Part shown: positions 9,342 through 19,623 of the stretch, in pieces
Layout of the letters: the number at the start of each line of letters is the position of its first letter
How positions within the stretch are numbered: the first letter of the stretch is position 1
Assembly (NCBI RefSeq): GCF_003387475.1
Contig: NZ_QUNO01000011.1
Coordinates: forward strand, 186,001 to 250,000
DNA from: Kutzneria buriramensis
Lineage (GTDB): Bacteria > Actinomycetota > Actinomycetes > Mycobacteriales > Pseudonocardiaceae
Direction of reading: 5' to 3'
Length of the DNA: 64,000 nt
Position numbers and translations under genes: made by a program
The notes under the pieces: generated by a model
Databases searched by the model: none
What the model saw: only the letters and a program-made list of their open reading frames with translations
Told to the model about the DNA's origin: nothing

Positions 9342-10097
9342 TCAGGTCTTGAGCCTCAGGGTCACGACGAAGTCGTGGAGGTGGGGCTCGGCGGTGGGCT
9401 GCTCGGGGAGGGTGGAGCGCTCCTGGGCCTCGACGAGCGCCGCCAGCCACTGCTCGTACGTCCGCCACAGCAGCTCCGGCGCCGGCCCGCCGCTGAGGGT
9501 GAGGTGCTCGCCGGCGGCCTTGGCGGCGACGAGGTCCGGCAGGAACGAGGGGCCGCCGAGGTCGGCGACCAGCACGGGCAGGTTGGCCTCGACGACGCCG
9601 GTGCGCATGAGGTGAATGCCGGTGAGCAGCGCCCGGAACGTGTACAGCAGCGGCTTGAGCTCGTTGGTGCGGCCGAACAGCTGCCACTGGGTGCGGGCGA
9701 AGCCCCGGTAGTGGTGGGCGTGCCGCCGGGTGACGCAGTCCCCGGCGAAGCCGGCGAGCTCGGCGTGGGCGTCGGAGGTCTGCACGACCAGCGGCGACAG
9801 CAGCTGCTCCAGCACGTACCCGTTGGGCCGCAACAGGAGTCGGGCGAACTTGAGCAGGTCGTGGGTGACCAGGTCCAGCTCCACGCCGTCGCGCTGCCAC
9901 ATCCGCTCCAGCGTCTCCGGCCCGTGCCGCAGCCCGACGACCTCGTCGGCGGGCAGCAGGTGCACGCCGCGCAGGTCCACATCGGAGTCGGCGGACGGGA
10001 AGCCGTACAGATGCGCGCCGGAGACGGTCGCGAACAGCAGCTGGTACGGCTGTTCGGCGACGACCTCGCGCAGCCCGGGAACGTCCACGGCGGTCAC
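9342..10097 (-). CDS. RlaP-type nucleotidyltransferase (RNA-repair associated), paralogue 1
   Basis: 251 residues of the DNA-polymerase-beta nucleotidyltransferase superfamily. The active site reads GAHLYGFPSADSDVDLRG (residues about 28-45), with the DxD metal pair. The rest is helical. This type (RlaP, RNA-repair-pathway polymerase beta family) is encoded beside Pnkp and Hen1 in several bacteria. Its role is unproven; NMP or nucleotide addition to damaged RNA ends is the usual proposal. It is the last gene of the minus-strand operon, 73 nt after paralogue 2. GTG 10097 is the start. It ends flush against the toxin gene. Confidence 0.8.
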   Translation of the reverse strand: MTAVDVPGLREVVAEQPYQLLFATVSGAHLYGFPSADSDVDLRGVHLLPADEVVGLRHGPETLERMWQRDGVELDLVTHDLLKFARLLLRPNGYVLEQLLSPLVVQTSDAHAELAGFAGDCVTRRHAHHYRGFARTQWQLFGRTNELKPLLYTFRALLTGIHLMRTGVVEANLPVLVADLGGPSFLPDLVAAKAAGEHLTLSGGPAPELLWRTYEQWLAALVEAQERSTLPEQPTAEPHLHDFVVTLRLKT

Positions 10098-10170
10098 CGG
10101 CCCACCTCGCTAGCGCTCGGCGGGTCTGCGACCCAGGTCCCTGTGTTGAACGGTGCCCTCGCAAGCTCGG

Positions 10171-10842
10171 TCACTGGCCCTCCAAAGCGGATCTCCGGCG
10201 CACCGACACCAGCCAGTCCTCGACCGCGGCGGTGTCGGGCACCGCGGGCAGCGGGGAGCGGAGCACGGCCCGCGCGGTGCGGTCGCGCAGATCCTCCACC
10301 CACTTCACGACGTCCGGCCAGGGCACATCGCCTTCCTTGACGGCCAGCAGCTGCGACCGGTGCTCGCCGACGCGCAGCACCAGCTCCCCGCTGGTCAGCA
10401 TCCGGTCGCACTGGGTCAGCAGCCGGATCACGTGCATGACCTGCTTCCACCGGGGCGTGCCGCCGCTGGCCATCGCGGCGGCGGCCCGCGCGAACTGCTG
10501 CGCGGTGGCCCGCCGGTAGCTGTCGGCGACGCGTTGGGACAACAGCGCCGGCAGCAGCGCCCGCAGCTCGTCGCCGAGCGGCGTGCACGTCTCCAAAAGG
10601 TCGGAGGCGAGCACCTCCAGCACGTTGGGGTTGCCCTTCAGCCCCAGCGCGAGGAAGTGCTCGACCTCCCAGCTCAGCCGCTCCTGCTCCGGCCCGTCGA
10701 CCGAGGCCGGCGGCTTCTCGAACCGCCAGAACAGCGCGGTCGGCGGCACGTACACGCCCCGACGGTCCACATCGGACTCGCCGGTGTCCAGGCCCTGCGC
10801 GTGCGAGCCGACGATCACGGACAGGACGGTGTGCTCGATCAT
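10171..10842 (-). CDS. RlaP-type nucleotidyltransferase (RNA-repair associated), paralogue 2
   Basis: 223-residue polymerase-beta-like nucleotidyltransferase. The motif VGSHAQGLDTGESDVDRRG (residues about 11-29) keeps the GS helix and DxD metal ligands and fits the classical signature better than paralogue 1. The downstream helical part (LGLKGNPNVLEVLASD) is typical of this predicted nucleotidyltransferase family. The ATG abuts the pnkp TAG, so the two are translationally linked. Two divergent paralogues in one operon suggest different substrates or steps. Confidence 0.82.
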   Translation of the reverse strand: MIEHTVLSVIVGSHAQGLDTGESDVDRRGVYVPPTALFWRFEKPPASVDGPEQERLSWEVEHFLALGLKGNPNVLEVLASDLLETCTPLGDELRALLPALLSQRVADSYRRATAQQFARAAAAMASGGTPRWKQVMHVIRLLTQCDRMLTSGELVLRVGEHRSQLLAVKEGDVPWPDVVKWVEDLRDRTARAVLRSPLPAVPDTAAVEDWLVSVRRRSALEGQ

Positions 10843-13323
10843 CTACAGCCTCGGATCCACGGGTTCGGACTCCAGCGCCAGCACGGCGAACACGCATTCG
10901 TGCACGCGCCACAGCGGCTCGCCGCGGGCCAGCCGCTCCAGTCCCTCGATGCCCAGCGCGTACTCCCGTGCGGCCAGCGACCGCTTGGCCGCCAGGCCCC
11001 GCTGCCGCAGCCGGTCGATGTTGCCCGGCTCGGTGTAGTCGGGCCCGTAGATGATCCGCAGGTACTCCCGCCCGCGTACCTTCAGCCCCGGCTGCACCAA
11101 TCCGCGCCGACCGCGCGTGAGGTTGGCCAGCGGCTTGACGACCATGCCCTCGCCGCCGGCCCCGGTCAGCTCCTCCCACCAGCGCACGCCGGACCGCACC
11201 GACTCGGGGTCGGTCGTGTCCACGGTCAGGTTCGCCGTGGTGGCAAAGAGTTCCGGGTCGGCGGCCGACAGCTGTTCGGCAACGGAGAGGTGCCACGAAT
11301 GCGGCCGGTCGTGGTACGTGGCGCCCTCCGACGCGAGCAGCTGGAACGGGGCGATCCGCATGCCGTTCAACCCCTCCGTCGGCCAGCAGTACCGCTCGTA
11401 CGCCGCACGGTAGGCGGCCGCGTTCACCGAGCGGGACTCCGTTCGTGCCAACAACTCCGACACGTCCACGCCGCGTCCGGAAGCTTCCCGTAGCACGTCC
11501 ACCGCCGCCGGCAGCGCGCCCGAAGCCGCCGCGCCGACGGCCGCGTACTGCTCGCGGATCAGCGCGCCCGCCTTGGCGTTCCAGGGCAGCAGCTCGCAGT
11601 CCAGCAGTAGCCAGCCGCTGTCCAAAGAGGACCAGAGCGCCGCCTTTCCCGCGGCAGAGCGGATCCGCTCCAGCAACCGTCCGGTCAGCTCCTCGTCGAA
11701 GAACGACCGGCCGGTGCGGGTGTGCACGGCGCCGCCGTCCCTCGATACCAGCACGACCGCCCGCGACCCCATGTGCTTCTCCTCGCACACCACGCGATCC
11801 ACGCCGTCGTGCAGGTACCCGGCGAAGGCCTCCTCCGGGTGCTCCAACACCTCCGGACGCTTCGACGTGGCCACGGGCGCCATGGTCGGCGGCAGGTACA
11901 GCAGCTTCGCCGGCTCGATCGCGAACCGACTCATCACCTCGATCGCCGCCGCCGCGTTCTCCGCGCGCACGGTCAACCGCCCGTGCGACGACGTCTGGAC
12001 GGTGCGCTTGCCCAGCACGTCGGTGACGTCCAGCTCCTCCGGCGGCCGCACCGGGGCCTCCGGCGCCAGCGGCCGCACCGGCTCGTACCAAACCTGCTGC
12101 GCCGCAACGGAAACGAGTTCCCGCTCCGGGTATCGCAGCGCGGTCAGCGAGCCACCGAAGACGCAACCGGTGTCGAGGCAGATGGTGTTGTTGACCCATT
12201 CGGCCGACGGCACCGGCGTGTGCCCGTACACGACGGTCGCGCTGCCGCGATAGTCGTTGGCCCACGGGTACCGCACCGGCAGCCCGTACTCATCGGTCTC
12301 GCCGGTGGTCTCCCCGTACAGCGCGAAGCTCCGCACCCGCCCGGACGCCCGCCCCTGGTAGCGCTCAGGCAGCCCGGCGTGTGCGACCACCAGCTTGCCG
12401 CCGTCCAGCACGTAGTGCGACACCAGGTCGTAGCAGAACTGCTCGGCCTGCTTGCGGAAGTCGTCGGACTGGTCGGCAAGCTGCGCCAGCGACTCCGCCA
12501 GCCCGTGCGTCACCTGCACGTTGCGACCACGCAGCGCGCGCACCAGCTTGTTCTCGTGGTTCCCGGCCACGCACAACGCCGTGCCGGCGGCGACCATGTT
12601 CATCACCAGCCGCAGCACGCCCGGCGTGTCCGGCCCGCGGTCCACGAGGTCGCCGACGAACACCGCGCGTCGGCCCGCCGGGTGCGACGCGAAGTCGCCC
12701 TCGACGTGATATCCCAGTCGTGTCAACAGTTCCGTCAACTCCAGCCGGCAGCCGTGCACGTCGCCGATGATGTCGAACGGTCCGGTCTCACCCCGCCGGT
12801 CGTTGACCAGCGGCTCGCGGCGGATCGTGGCGGCCTCGATCTCCTCCACCGAGCGCAGCACGTGCACGCGGCGGAAGCCCTCCTTCTCCAGGAACCGCAG
12901 CGACCGGCGCAGGTCGTTGCGCTGCCGTCGGATCACGTGCACGCCGAAGTCCCGGTCGGCCCGGGCCTCGTTGCGCTCGGCGCACACGGACTCCGGCAGG
13001 TCCAGCACGATCGCGACCGGCAGCACGTCGTGCTCGCGGGCCAGCCGCACCAGCCCGGCGCGCCCCTCGCGCTGCACGTTGGTCGCGTCCACCACGGTCA
13101 GCTTCCCGTTGTGCAATCGCTTCCCGGCGATGTAGTGCAGCACGTCGAACGCGTCGCCGGTGGCCGACTGGTCGTTCTCGTCGTCGGACACCAGCCCGCG
13201 GCAGCGGTCGCTGGAGATCACCTCGGTGGCGCGGAAGTGCTTGCGGGCGAAGGTGGACTTGCCGGAGCCGGACGCGCCGACCAGCGCGACCAGCGACAAC
13301 TGCGGAATGACCAGCTCGCTCAA
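10843..13323 (-). CDS. pnkp: polynucleotide kinase-phosphatase-ligase (RNA repair)
   Basis: 826-residue three-domain RNA end-healing enzyme. Residues about 1-170 are the 5'-OH kinase with P-loop GASGSGKST (16-24). About 183-400 form a calcineurin-like phosphatase with GDVHG (187-191), GDLVDRGPD (224-232) and GNHEN (254-258). About 430-826 form the adenylyltransferase domain with nucleotidyl lysine K516 in EEKHMGSR. The length is close to the 870-residue Clostridium thermocellum enzyme. I chose TTG 13323: it sits behind a strong GGAGGAGGGG site and overlaps the Hen1 stop as TTGA. Pnkp needs Hen1 for ligation, and that gene is directly upstream. Confidence 0.93.
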   Translation of the reverse strand: MSELVIPQLSLVALVGASGSGKSTFARKHFRATEVISSDRCRGLVSDDENDQSATGDAFDVLHYIAGKRLHNGKLTVVDATNVQREGRAGLVRLAREHDVLPVAIVLDLPESVCAERNEARADRDFGVHVIRRQRNDLRRSLRFLEKEGFRRVHVLRSVEEIEAATIRREPLVNDRRGETGPFDIIGDVHGCRLELTELLTRLGYHVEGDFASHPAGRRAVFVGDLVDRGPDTPGVLRLVMNMVAAGTALCVAGNHENKLVRALRGRNVQVTHGLAESLAQLADQSDDFRKQAEQFCYDLVSHYVLDGGKLVVAHAGLPERYQGRASGRVRSFALYGETTGETDEYGLPVRYPWANDYRGSATVVYGHTPVPSAEWVNNTICLDTGCVFGGSLTALRYPERELVSVAAQQVWYEPVRPLAPEAPVRPPEELDVTDVLGKRTVQTSSHGRLTVRAENAAAAIEVMSRFAIEPAKLLYLPPTMAPVATSKRPEVLEHPEEAFAGYLHDGVDRVVCEEKHMGSRAVVLVSRDGGAVHTRTGRSFFDEELTGRLLERIRSAAGKAALWSSLDSGWLLLDCELLPWNAKAGALIREQYAAVGAAASGALPAAVDVLREASGRGVDVSELLARTESRSVNAAAYRAAYERYCWPTEGLNGMRIAPFQLLASEGATYHDRPHSWHLSVAEQLSAADPELFATTANLTVDTTDPESVRSGVRWWEELTGAGGEGMVVKPLANLTRGRRGLVQPGLKVRGREYLRIIYGPDYTEPGNIDRLRQRGLAAKRSLAAREYALGIEGLERLARGEPLWRVHECVFAVLALESEPVDPRL

Positions 13324-14651
13324 GACCCCTCCTCCCTCGTGAACACGGCCATCTGCGTCGGCGGACCCAGGTCCGGATCCACTTCTCCGACGGGAAGGTA
13401 CTGGACGCGGTAACCATGCTGTGCGGCAACGGCTTCCGACCACGCCGAGAACTGCGCCCGAGTCCACTCGAACCGGTGGTCCGGATGGCGGAACGCGCCC
13501 GCCGCGAGCGTCTCGTAGCGCACGTTGTATTCCACGTTCGGGGTGGTCACGACCACGGTCCGCGGCCTGGCCGCGCCGAACACCGACCGCTCCAGCGCCG
13601 GCAGCCGCGGCGGGTCGAGGTGCTCGACGACCTCCATCAGCACCGCCGCGTCGTAGCCGGCCAGCTCCGCGTCCTTGTACGTCAAGGCCGACTGCCGCAG
13701 CGTGACGCGCCGCAACTCCCTGTCGCCCAGCCGATCGGCCGCCGTGCGCAGCGTCGACGCCGACACGTCGACGCCGAGGATCTCCTCGAACTGCGGATCC
13801 TTCACCAGCAGCCGCAGCAAGGCCCCCGGCCCACAGCCGAGATCGACCACGCGCCGGGCCCCGACCTGCCGCAACACGGCCAGCACCGCCCCGCGCCGGA
13901 GTTCGGCGAGGGACTCTCGGCGCTCGACCGGGGCCACGTCCTCCGGGTCGAACTCGTCCACCTCGCCCAGCCGCTCCAGCGCCGAACGGACGTAACCTCT
14001 TTGGTGCGCAAGGTATCGACGGCTGATCAGCTCCCGCTCGGGGTGGCCGGCCAGCCAGCCCTCGCCGGCCCGCAGCAGCTTGTCGATCTCGTCGCGGGCC
14101 ACCCAGTAGTGCTTGCCGTCATCCAGCACGGGCAGCAGCACGTAGAGGTGGTTCAGCGCGTCGGCCAGCCGGAGCGAGCCGGTCAGCGTCAGGTCGACGT
14201 ACCGCGACTCCTCGACCGGCACGGCGTCCACGGTCCATCCCAGCGGCTCGAACAGCCGCCGCACGAGGTCCGCGCCGCCACGGGCCGGCACGACCGGCAG
14301 GTGGACGCGCAGCGGCAGCTCCCGGCCCGGCAGCTCCGGCTTGAGGTCGCAGCGGCCGTTCATGGCCGTCCGGAACACCGCGCCGATCGCCACCGCCAGC
14401 ATCGAGTTGGCGGTGTACGGCCGGTCGTTGACGTACTGGAACAGGCCTTGACCTCGGTCGCCCCTGACCAACGCGATCGGGTCGATCTCCAGCAGCAGCG
14501 CCGCCGTGCACTCCGCGTCGGTCGCGCGGGGGTAGAACACGTGCGCGGCGCCCGCGGACACGGTGAACGTCTGCGCCTTGTCCGGGTGCTTGTGCAGCAG
14601 GAAGCCCAGGTCAGTGGCCTGGGGCATGGTGGTGGTCAGGGTCAGGAGCAC
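13320..14651 (-). CDS. hen1: 3'-terminal RNA ribose 2'-O-methyltransferase Hen1
   Basis: 443 residues. The N-terminal half (about 1-240) is the bacterial Hen1 domain that activates Pnkp. The C-terminal half (about 255-443) is the SAM-dependent methyltransferase with DLGCGPG (270-276) and the metal ligands E340, E343, H344 and H392 in MEVVEH and HPDHRFEW. It marks the repaired 3' end with a 2'-O-methyl so that the same RNA cannot be cut there again. GTG 14651 gives the family N-terminus (LLTLTTT...[12 protein letters not shown]). It is the first gene of the operon and is divergent from the YyaL gene with a 67-bp gap; no clear -10 was found. Confidence 0.93.
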   Translation of the reverse strand: MLLTLTTTMPQATDLGFLLHKHPDKAQTFTVSAGAAHVFYPRATDAECTAALLLEIDPIALVRGDRGQGLFQYVNDRPYTANSMLAVAIGAVFRTAMNGRCDLKPELPGRELPLRVHLPVVPARGGADLVRRLFEPLGWTVDAVPVEESRYVDLTLTGSLRLADALNHLYVLLPVLDDGKHYWVARDEIDKLLRAGEGWLAGHPERELISRRYLAHQRGYVRSALERLGEVDEFDPEDVAPVERRESLAELRRGAVLAVLRQVGARRVVDLGCGPGALLRLLVKDPQFEEILGVDVSASTLRTAADRLGDRELRRVTLRQSALTYKDAELAGYDAAVLMEVVEHLDPPRLPALERSVFGAARPRTVVVTTPNVEYNVRYETLAAGAFRHPDHRFEWTRAQFSAWSEAVAAQHGYRVQYLPVGEVDPDLGPPTQMAVFTREEGS

Positions 14652-14718
14652 ACGCGCCAGTGTTCCCGATGGTCGCGGGGGCGCGCATGTGGATTCCCCG
14701 AGTGGCAGGCTGGGGCGC

Positions 14719-16731
<2,013 letters not shown>

Positions 16732-16760
16732 GTAGCGCCTGAACACCGTTCAATTTTCTG

Positions 16761-16809
16761 CACATGCGCTTCCTATGTGGCGTCAGATGCCACATAGGAA
16801 GCGCATGTG
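16761..16809. repeat. dispersed palindromic repeat, copy B
   Basis: The most perfect of the three copies: a 21-bp stem (16761-16781 with 16789-16809) around a 7-nt loop. It lies 30 nt after the YyaL stop and 94 nt before the next plus-strand gene, so it could terminate transcription. Its arm CACATGCGCTTCCTA is shared with copy C, and CACATGCGCTTCC with copy A. Confidence 0.8.
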
Positions 16810-16870
16810 GCGTTTCTGCCGCCGGTGAACGACCCTTGTTGCACGCGTTGCCGCGCGTACTGTGAAGCGG

Positions 16871-16886
16871 TGTAATCATGTAATCA
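16871..16886 (+). promoter_or_regulatory. tandem TGTAATCA repeat, likely operator or promoter element
   Basis: Two exact, adjacent copies of the 8-mer TGTAATCA stand 17 nt before the ATG of the next gene. They are A+T-rich in a G+C-rich window. Such a pair could be the -10 region together with a direct-repeat operator for a dimeric DNA-binding protein. Confidence 0.5.
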
Positions 16887-16903
16887 AGCGGTAGGAGGGC
16901 GTC

Positions 16904-17464
16904 ATGCACGGACGCTTCGCACGGGGTCGCGGCGGCTGGCAGCAGGGCGAGGTGCCGTCCGCCGAGGACGCGCCGGCCTGGTTCGCCGGGCGGCTGCCGG
17001 ACGGCTGGTTCACCGGCGCGCCGGAGGTCACCATCGACCGCGAGGAGATCGTCGTCGTCGGCGAGCTGCCGGCGCTGGAGGGCGACTTCGCCGACGACGC
17101 GGCAAGAGCCGCCGCCGAGTCGGGCCGGATCAGCCGGTTCCGCGAGCAGACCCGCGACGAACGCATCGAGATCGCCCGGCAGGCCGAGCACCGCTACGGC
17201 CGCAAGGTCGCGTGGGGCGCGAAGCAGGGCGGCAGCACGGAGCTGTTCACCACGCTGTCCGCGCCGGTGATGACGAGGCTGCGCCAGTCCGAGCGGCTGG
17301 TGCTGGACACGCTCGTCGACGCCGGCGTCGCGCGTTCCCGCTCGGAGGCGCTGGCCTGGGCGGTGCGGCTGGTCGGCGAGCACGCCGACACATGGCTGAC
17401 CGAACTGCGTCAGGCCATGCAGAAGGTGAACGACGTTCGCAACCAGGGGCCGGATTTGGGCTGA
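16904..17464 (+). CDS. unknown soluble protein with RHH-like C-terminus
   Basis: 186 residues with no signal or membrane segment. The N-terminus is Trp/Gly-rich (WQQGEVPSAEDAPAWFAGRLPDGWF). The middle holds EEIVVVGELPALEG and a charged helix. The C-terminal 70 residues (SAPVMTRLRQSERLVLDTLV, then RSRSEALAWAVRLV) look like a ribbon-helix-helix-type helix pair, which is only a pattern resemblance. The ribosome site is TAGGAGG, 5 nt before the ATG. If the protein binds DNA, the tandem TGTAATCA just upstream is an obvious autoregulatory target (inference). A strong two-way terminator separates it from hemolysin III. Confidence 0.72.
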   Translation: MHGRFARGRGGWQQGEVPSAEDAPAWFAGRLPDGWFTGAPEVTIDREEIVVVGELPALEGDFADDAARAAAESGRISRFREQTRDERIEIARQAEHRYGRKVAWGAKQGGSTELFTTLSAPVMTRLRQSERLVLDTLVDAGVARSRSEALAWAVRLVGEHADTWLTELRQAMQKVNDVRNQGPDLG

Positions 17465-17468
17465 AAAC

Positions 17469-17505
17469 CTCTACCCGTGGGCGGTTCGTCCGCTCACGGG
17501 TAGAG
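17469..17505. terminator. two-way terminator between the unknown gene and hemolysin III
   Basis: Perfect 11-bp outer stem CTCTACCCGTG/CACGGGTAGAG with an extra inner stem closing on TTCG. It lies 4 nt after the plus-strand stop and includes the last codons of the convergent minus-strand gene. Confidence 0.8.
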
Positions 17506-18171
17506 CGCGAACCAGATGGCGATGTAGTGGCAGAGCGCGGCCAGCACGGTCGCCGCGTGGAAGAACTCGTGGTACCCGAACACCTTCGGCCACGGGTCCG
17601 GCCACTTCGTGCCGTAGAAGACGGCCCCGGCGGTGTACAGCGCGCCGCCGACGAGCAGCAGCACGAACGACGCGATTCCCGCGTGGTGCAACAAATCGGG
17701 CAGCACGAACACGGCGACCCAGCCGAGCGCGATGTAGATCGGCACGCCCAGCCAGCGCGGCGCGTGCGGCCACGCCATCTTCAGCGCCACGCCCAGCAGC
17801 GCGCCGCCCCACACCACCGACAGCACGATGGTGCCGGTCGTGCCGGGCAGGGCCAGCAGGGCGAACGGCGTGTACGTGCCGGCGATGAACACGAAGATCA
17901 TCGAGTGGTCGAGCCGCTTCATCACGGTCCGGGCCCGCACGCTCAGCCAGGTCCGGCGGTGGTAGAGCGCGCTGACCCCGAACAGGCCGAGAATCGTCAG
18001 CCCGTACACGGAAGTCGCGATCGCCGCCTTCGCCGACACGGTGGCCGCGGCGACCGACACCAGGGTCGCGCCGGTGGCCAGCGAGGCGAAGAACGACCAG
18101 AAGTGCAGCCAGCCGCGCAGCCGGGGCTTCGGCGGCGTGGGTGGGATTTGGTCGAGGGTCGCAACGGTCAC
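17494..18171 (-). CDS. hemolysin III / TrhA-type membrane protein
   Basis: 225-residue seven-helix protein of the PAQR/hemolysin III superfamily. Conserved metal-site residues are visible in VSALYHRRTW (helix 2 end), RLDHSMIFVFIAGTYTPF and GYHEFFHAATVLA (last helix). Despite the name there is no reason to expect cell lysis; relatives act in membrane homeostasis. The gene-order position matches mycobacterial Rv1085c as I recall it. The GTG start is preceded by a TAACCT box 7 nt away, so the transcript is probably leaderless. Confidence 0.88.
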   Translation of the reverse strand: MTVATLDQIPPTPPKPRLRGWLHFWSFFASLATGATLVSVAAATVSAKAAIATSVYGLTILGLFGVSALYHRRTWLSVRARTVMKRLDHSMIFVFIAGTYTPFALLALPGTTGTIVLSVVWGGALLGVALKMAWPHAPRWLGVPIYIALGWVAVFVLPDLLHHAGIASFVLLLVGGALYTAGAVFYGTKWPDPWPKVFGYHEFFHAATVLAALCHYIAIWFALYP

Positions 18172-18178
18172 GCGTCCG

Positions 18179-18184
18179 AGGTTA
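18179..18184 (-). promoter_or_regulatory. -10 box of leaderless hemolysin III promoter
   Basis: TAACCT on the minus strand ends 7 nt before the GTG start at 18171. No -35 was assigned. Confidence 0.45.
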
Positions 18185-18238
18185 CGGCACCGTAGGTTGT
18201 GCGGTCACCGTGATGTGACCCGATCGCCTGCCCCGGCG

Positions 18239-18244
18239 TACCCT
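18239..18244 (+). promoter_or_regulatory. -10 box of leaderless prenyl synthase promoter
   Basis: TACCCT ends 8 nt before GTG 18253. With the divergent hemolysin III box it leaves about 55 bp between the two -10 elements. Confidence 0.45.
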
Positions 18245-18252
18245 CCGGTGAC

Positions 18253-19038
18253 GTGGGTCTTCGCAAGCGCCTGAGCAGGGTTGTCTACGGCCTGTACGAG
18301 ATGCGCCTCAACCAACAGATCACCGCGGCCAGCCGGCGGCCGAGGCACGTGGGCGTGATCCTGGACGGAAACCGCAGATGGGCCAAGGAAGCCGGCTTCG
18401 AGGACGTCGCCGACGGCCACCGCGCCGGCGCCCGCAAGATCGCCGACCTGCTGGAGTGGTGCCGCGAGGCCGATGTCGAGGTCGTCACGCTGTGGCTGCT
18501 GGCCACCGACAACCTGAAGAAGCGGTCCAGTGAGGAACTGTCCGCGCTGCTGCTGATCATCGCCGACGTCGTCGACGAGCTGGCCGAGCCCGGCAATCCC
18601 TGGCGGCTGCGCATCGTCGGCGCGCTCGACCTGCTGCCGACCGACATCGCGAACCGGCTCACCGCCGCCGGGCAGCGCACCGCCAACCGCACCGGCATGG
18701 AGGTCAACGTCGCCGTCGGCTACGGCGGGCGGCAGGAGATCGCCGACGCCGTGCGCAAACTGCTGTTGCAGCACGCGGAGGCCGGCACGCCGATCGAGGA
18801 GCTGGCCGAGGTCCTGGACGTGGACCACATCGCCGAACACCTCTACACCTCCGGCCAACCCGACCCGGATCTGCTCATCCGCACCTCCGGCGAGCAGCGG
18901 CTGTCCGGCTTCCTGCTCTGGCAGTCCGCGCACTCGGAGTTCTGGTTCACCGAGGCCTACTGGCCCGAGTTCCGCCACGTCGACTTCCTGCGGGCGCTGC
19001 GGGACTTCGCCTGGCGGCACCGCCGGTACGGCTCGTAG
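18253..19038 (+). CDS. short/medium-chain cis-prenyl diphosphate synthase
   Basis: 261-residue enzyme of the UPP-synthase family, condensing IPP with an allylic diphosphate in cis. The pyrophosphate-binding motif HVGVILDGNRRWA (D38) and the C-terminal LIRTSGEQRLSGFLLWQ...FTEAYWPEF block are present. In mycobacteria the gene beside hemolysin III (as I recall, Rv1086) makes Z,E-farnesyl diphosphate and a second homologue elsewhere makes decaprenyl diphosphate. By position this is probably the short-chain enzyme, but chain length cannot be read from the sequence by eye. A strong hairpin follows. Confidence 0.88.
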   Translation: MGLRKRLSRVVYGLYEMRLNQQITAASRRPRHVGVILDGNRRWAKEAGFEDVADGHRAGARKIADLLEWCREADVEVVTLWLLATDNLKKRSSEELSALLLIIADVVDELAEPGNPWRLRIVGALDLLPTDIANRLTAAGQRTANRTGMEVNVAVGYGGRQEIADAVRKLLLQHAEAGTPIEELAEVLDVDHIAEHLYTSGQPDPDLLIRTSGEQRLSGFLLWQSAHSEFWFTEAYWPEFRHVDFLRALRDFAWRHRRYGS

Positions 19039-19054
19039 CGGCCCTGAACACGGC

Positions 19055-19088
19055 GAGGGCGCCGGGACCACGGTCCCGGCGCCCTCGT
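19055..19088. terminator. terminator between prenyl synthase and chaplin-like gene 1
   Basis: Perfect 15-bp G+C stem with a 4-nt CACG loop, 16 nt after the plus-strand stop and 15 nt after the end of the convergent minus-strand gene. Confidence 0.8.
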
Positions 19089-19103
19089 GCGTGTGGGGCT
19101 GAC

Positions 19104-19406
19104 TCAGCCGCCGTGGTGGTCGCCACTGGTGGAGGCGGCCACACCGTCGACGCAGTCCTTGACGAACGTCGGGTTGAGCGCGTTCACCGCGACGGCGACG
19201 AGGCCGCCGGCGATGGTGTTGTTGGTGGCGCACACCGGGATGTCGACATTCTCCAGCACGTGGTCGTCGTTGACGGCGTGGATGTCGTTGACGTTCACGG
19301 TGCCGGCCTGGTCCGGGCCCTCGTGCATCGGGGACGCGAACGCCGGGGAGCCGGCCAGCGCCAGGCCGGCGGCGGCGATGGCGACGACGGCAGCCTTCTT
19401 CAGCAC
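19104..19406 (-). CDS. chaplin-like secreted protein 1
   Basis: 100 residues. The signal peptide MLKKAAVVAIAAAGLALAG...AFA is cut near residue 24. The mature protein has VNVNDIHAVND, then a Val/Ala-rich core from PVCATNNTIAGG to NALNPTFVKDCVD, and ends in a His/Gly tail (GDHHGG). The C...LNPxF...C spacing recalls the chaplin core of Streptomyces, which forms surface amyloid on aerial hyphae, but with a longer insert between the cysteines. That relation is inferred. A close paralogue lies 217 nt upstream on the same strand with the same leader signals. AAGGAG is 9 nt before the GTG. Confidence 0.7.
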   Translation of the reverse strand: MLKKAAVVAIAAAGLALAGSPAFASPMHEGPDQAGTVNVNDIHAVNDDHVLENVDIPVCATNNTIAGGLVAVAVNALNPTFVKDCVDGVAASTSGDHHGG

Positions 19407-19472
19407 GTCTGCTCACTCCTTCTCGGGGAAATTCCGGCGAACTGCTCGGTCACCGGTCCTGCTCGGTAGCGA

Positions 19473-19525
19473 AACCTACTCGGTGTTTCCGCTCGGCACC
19501 GGCCGACTAACACCATTGTGTGATC
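19473..19525 (-). promoter_or_regulatory. promoter element of chaplin-like gene 1
   Basis: On the minus strand a 15-bp element, GATCACACAATGGTG (19525-19511), stands 32 nt before TAGGTT (19478-19473). The same pair with a 33-nt gap precedes paralogue 2. It probably combines an activator site near -45 with a -10 box, giving a leader of about 65 nt. Confidence 0.55.
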
Positions 19526-19567
19526 ATCTCGGCGTGTCGCGATCGGGTAGGCGCTTTAAAACAGCCA

Positions 19568-19603
19568 AAAGCACCGGTGCGCAGAAATGCGCTCCGGTGC
19601 TTT
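19568..19603 (-). terminator. terminator after chaplin-like gene 2
   Basis: Perfect 10-bp AAAGCACCGG/CCGGTGCTTT stem, extended inwards by TGCGCA/TGCGCT around GAAA. It lies about 20 nt beyond the stop of the minus-strand gene and separates the two paralogues into independent units. Confidence 0.75.
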
Positions 19604-19623
19604 CGGTCAGGGCTGGGCCGAGA

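Noticed and set aside
11722-13413. Long plus-strand ORF (563 codons) antisense to pnkp
   Set aside because: It is the G+C-rich complement of a clear three-domain enzyme and encodes a His/Gly/Arg-biased sequence with no motif.
17494-18171. True haemolytic toxin
   Set aside because: The protein is a widespread seven-helix PAQR-type housekeeping protein; the name is historical.
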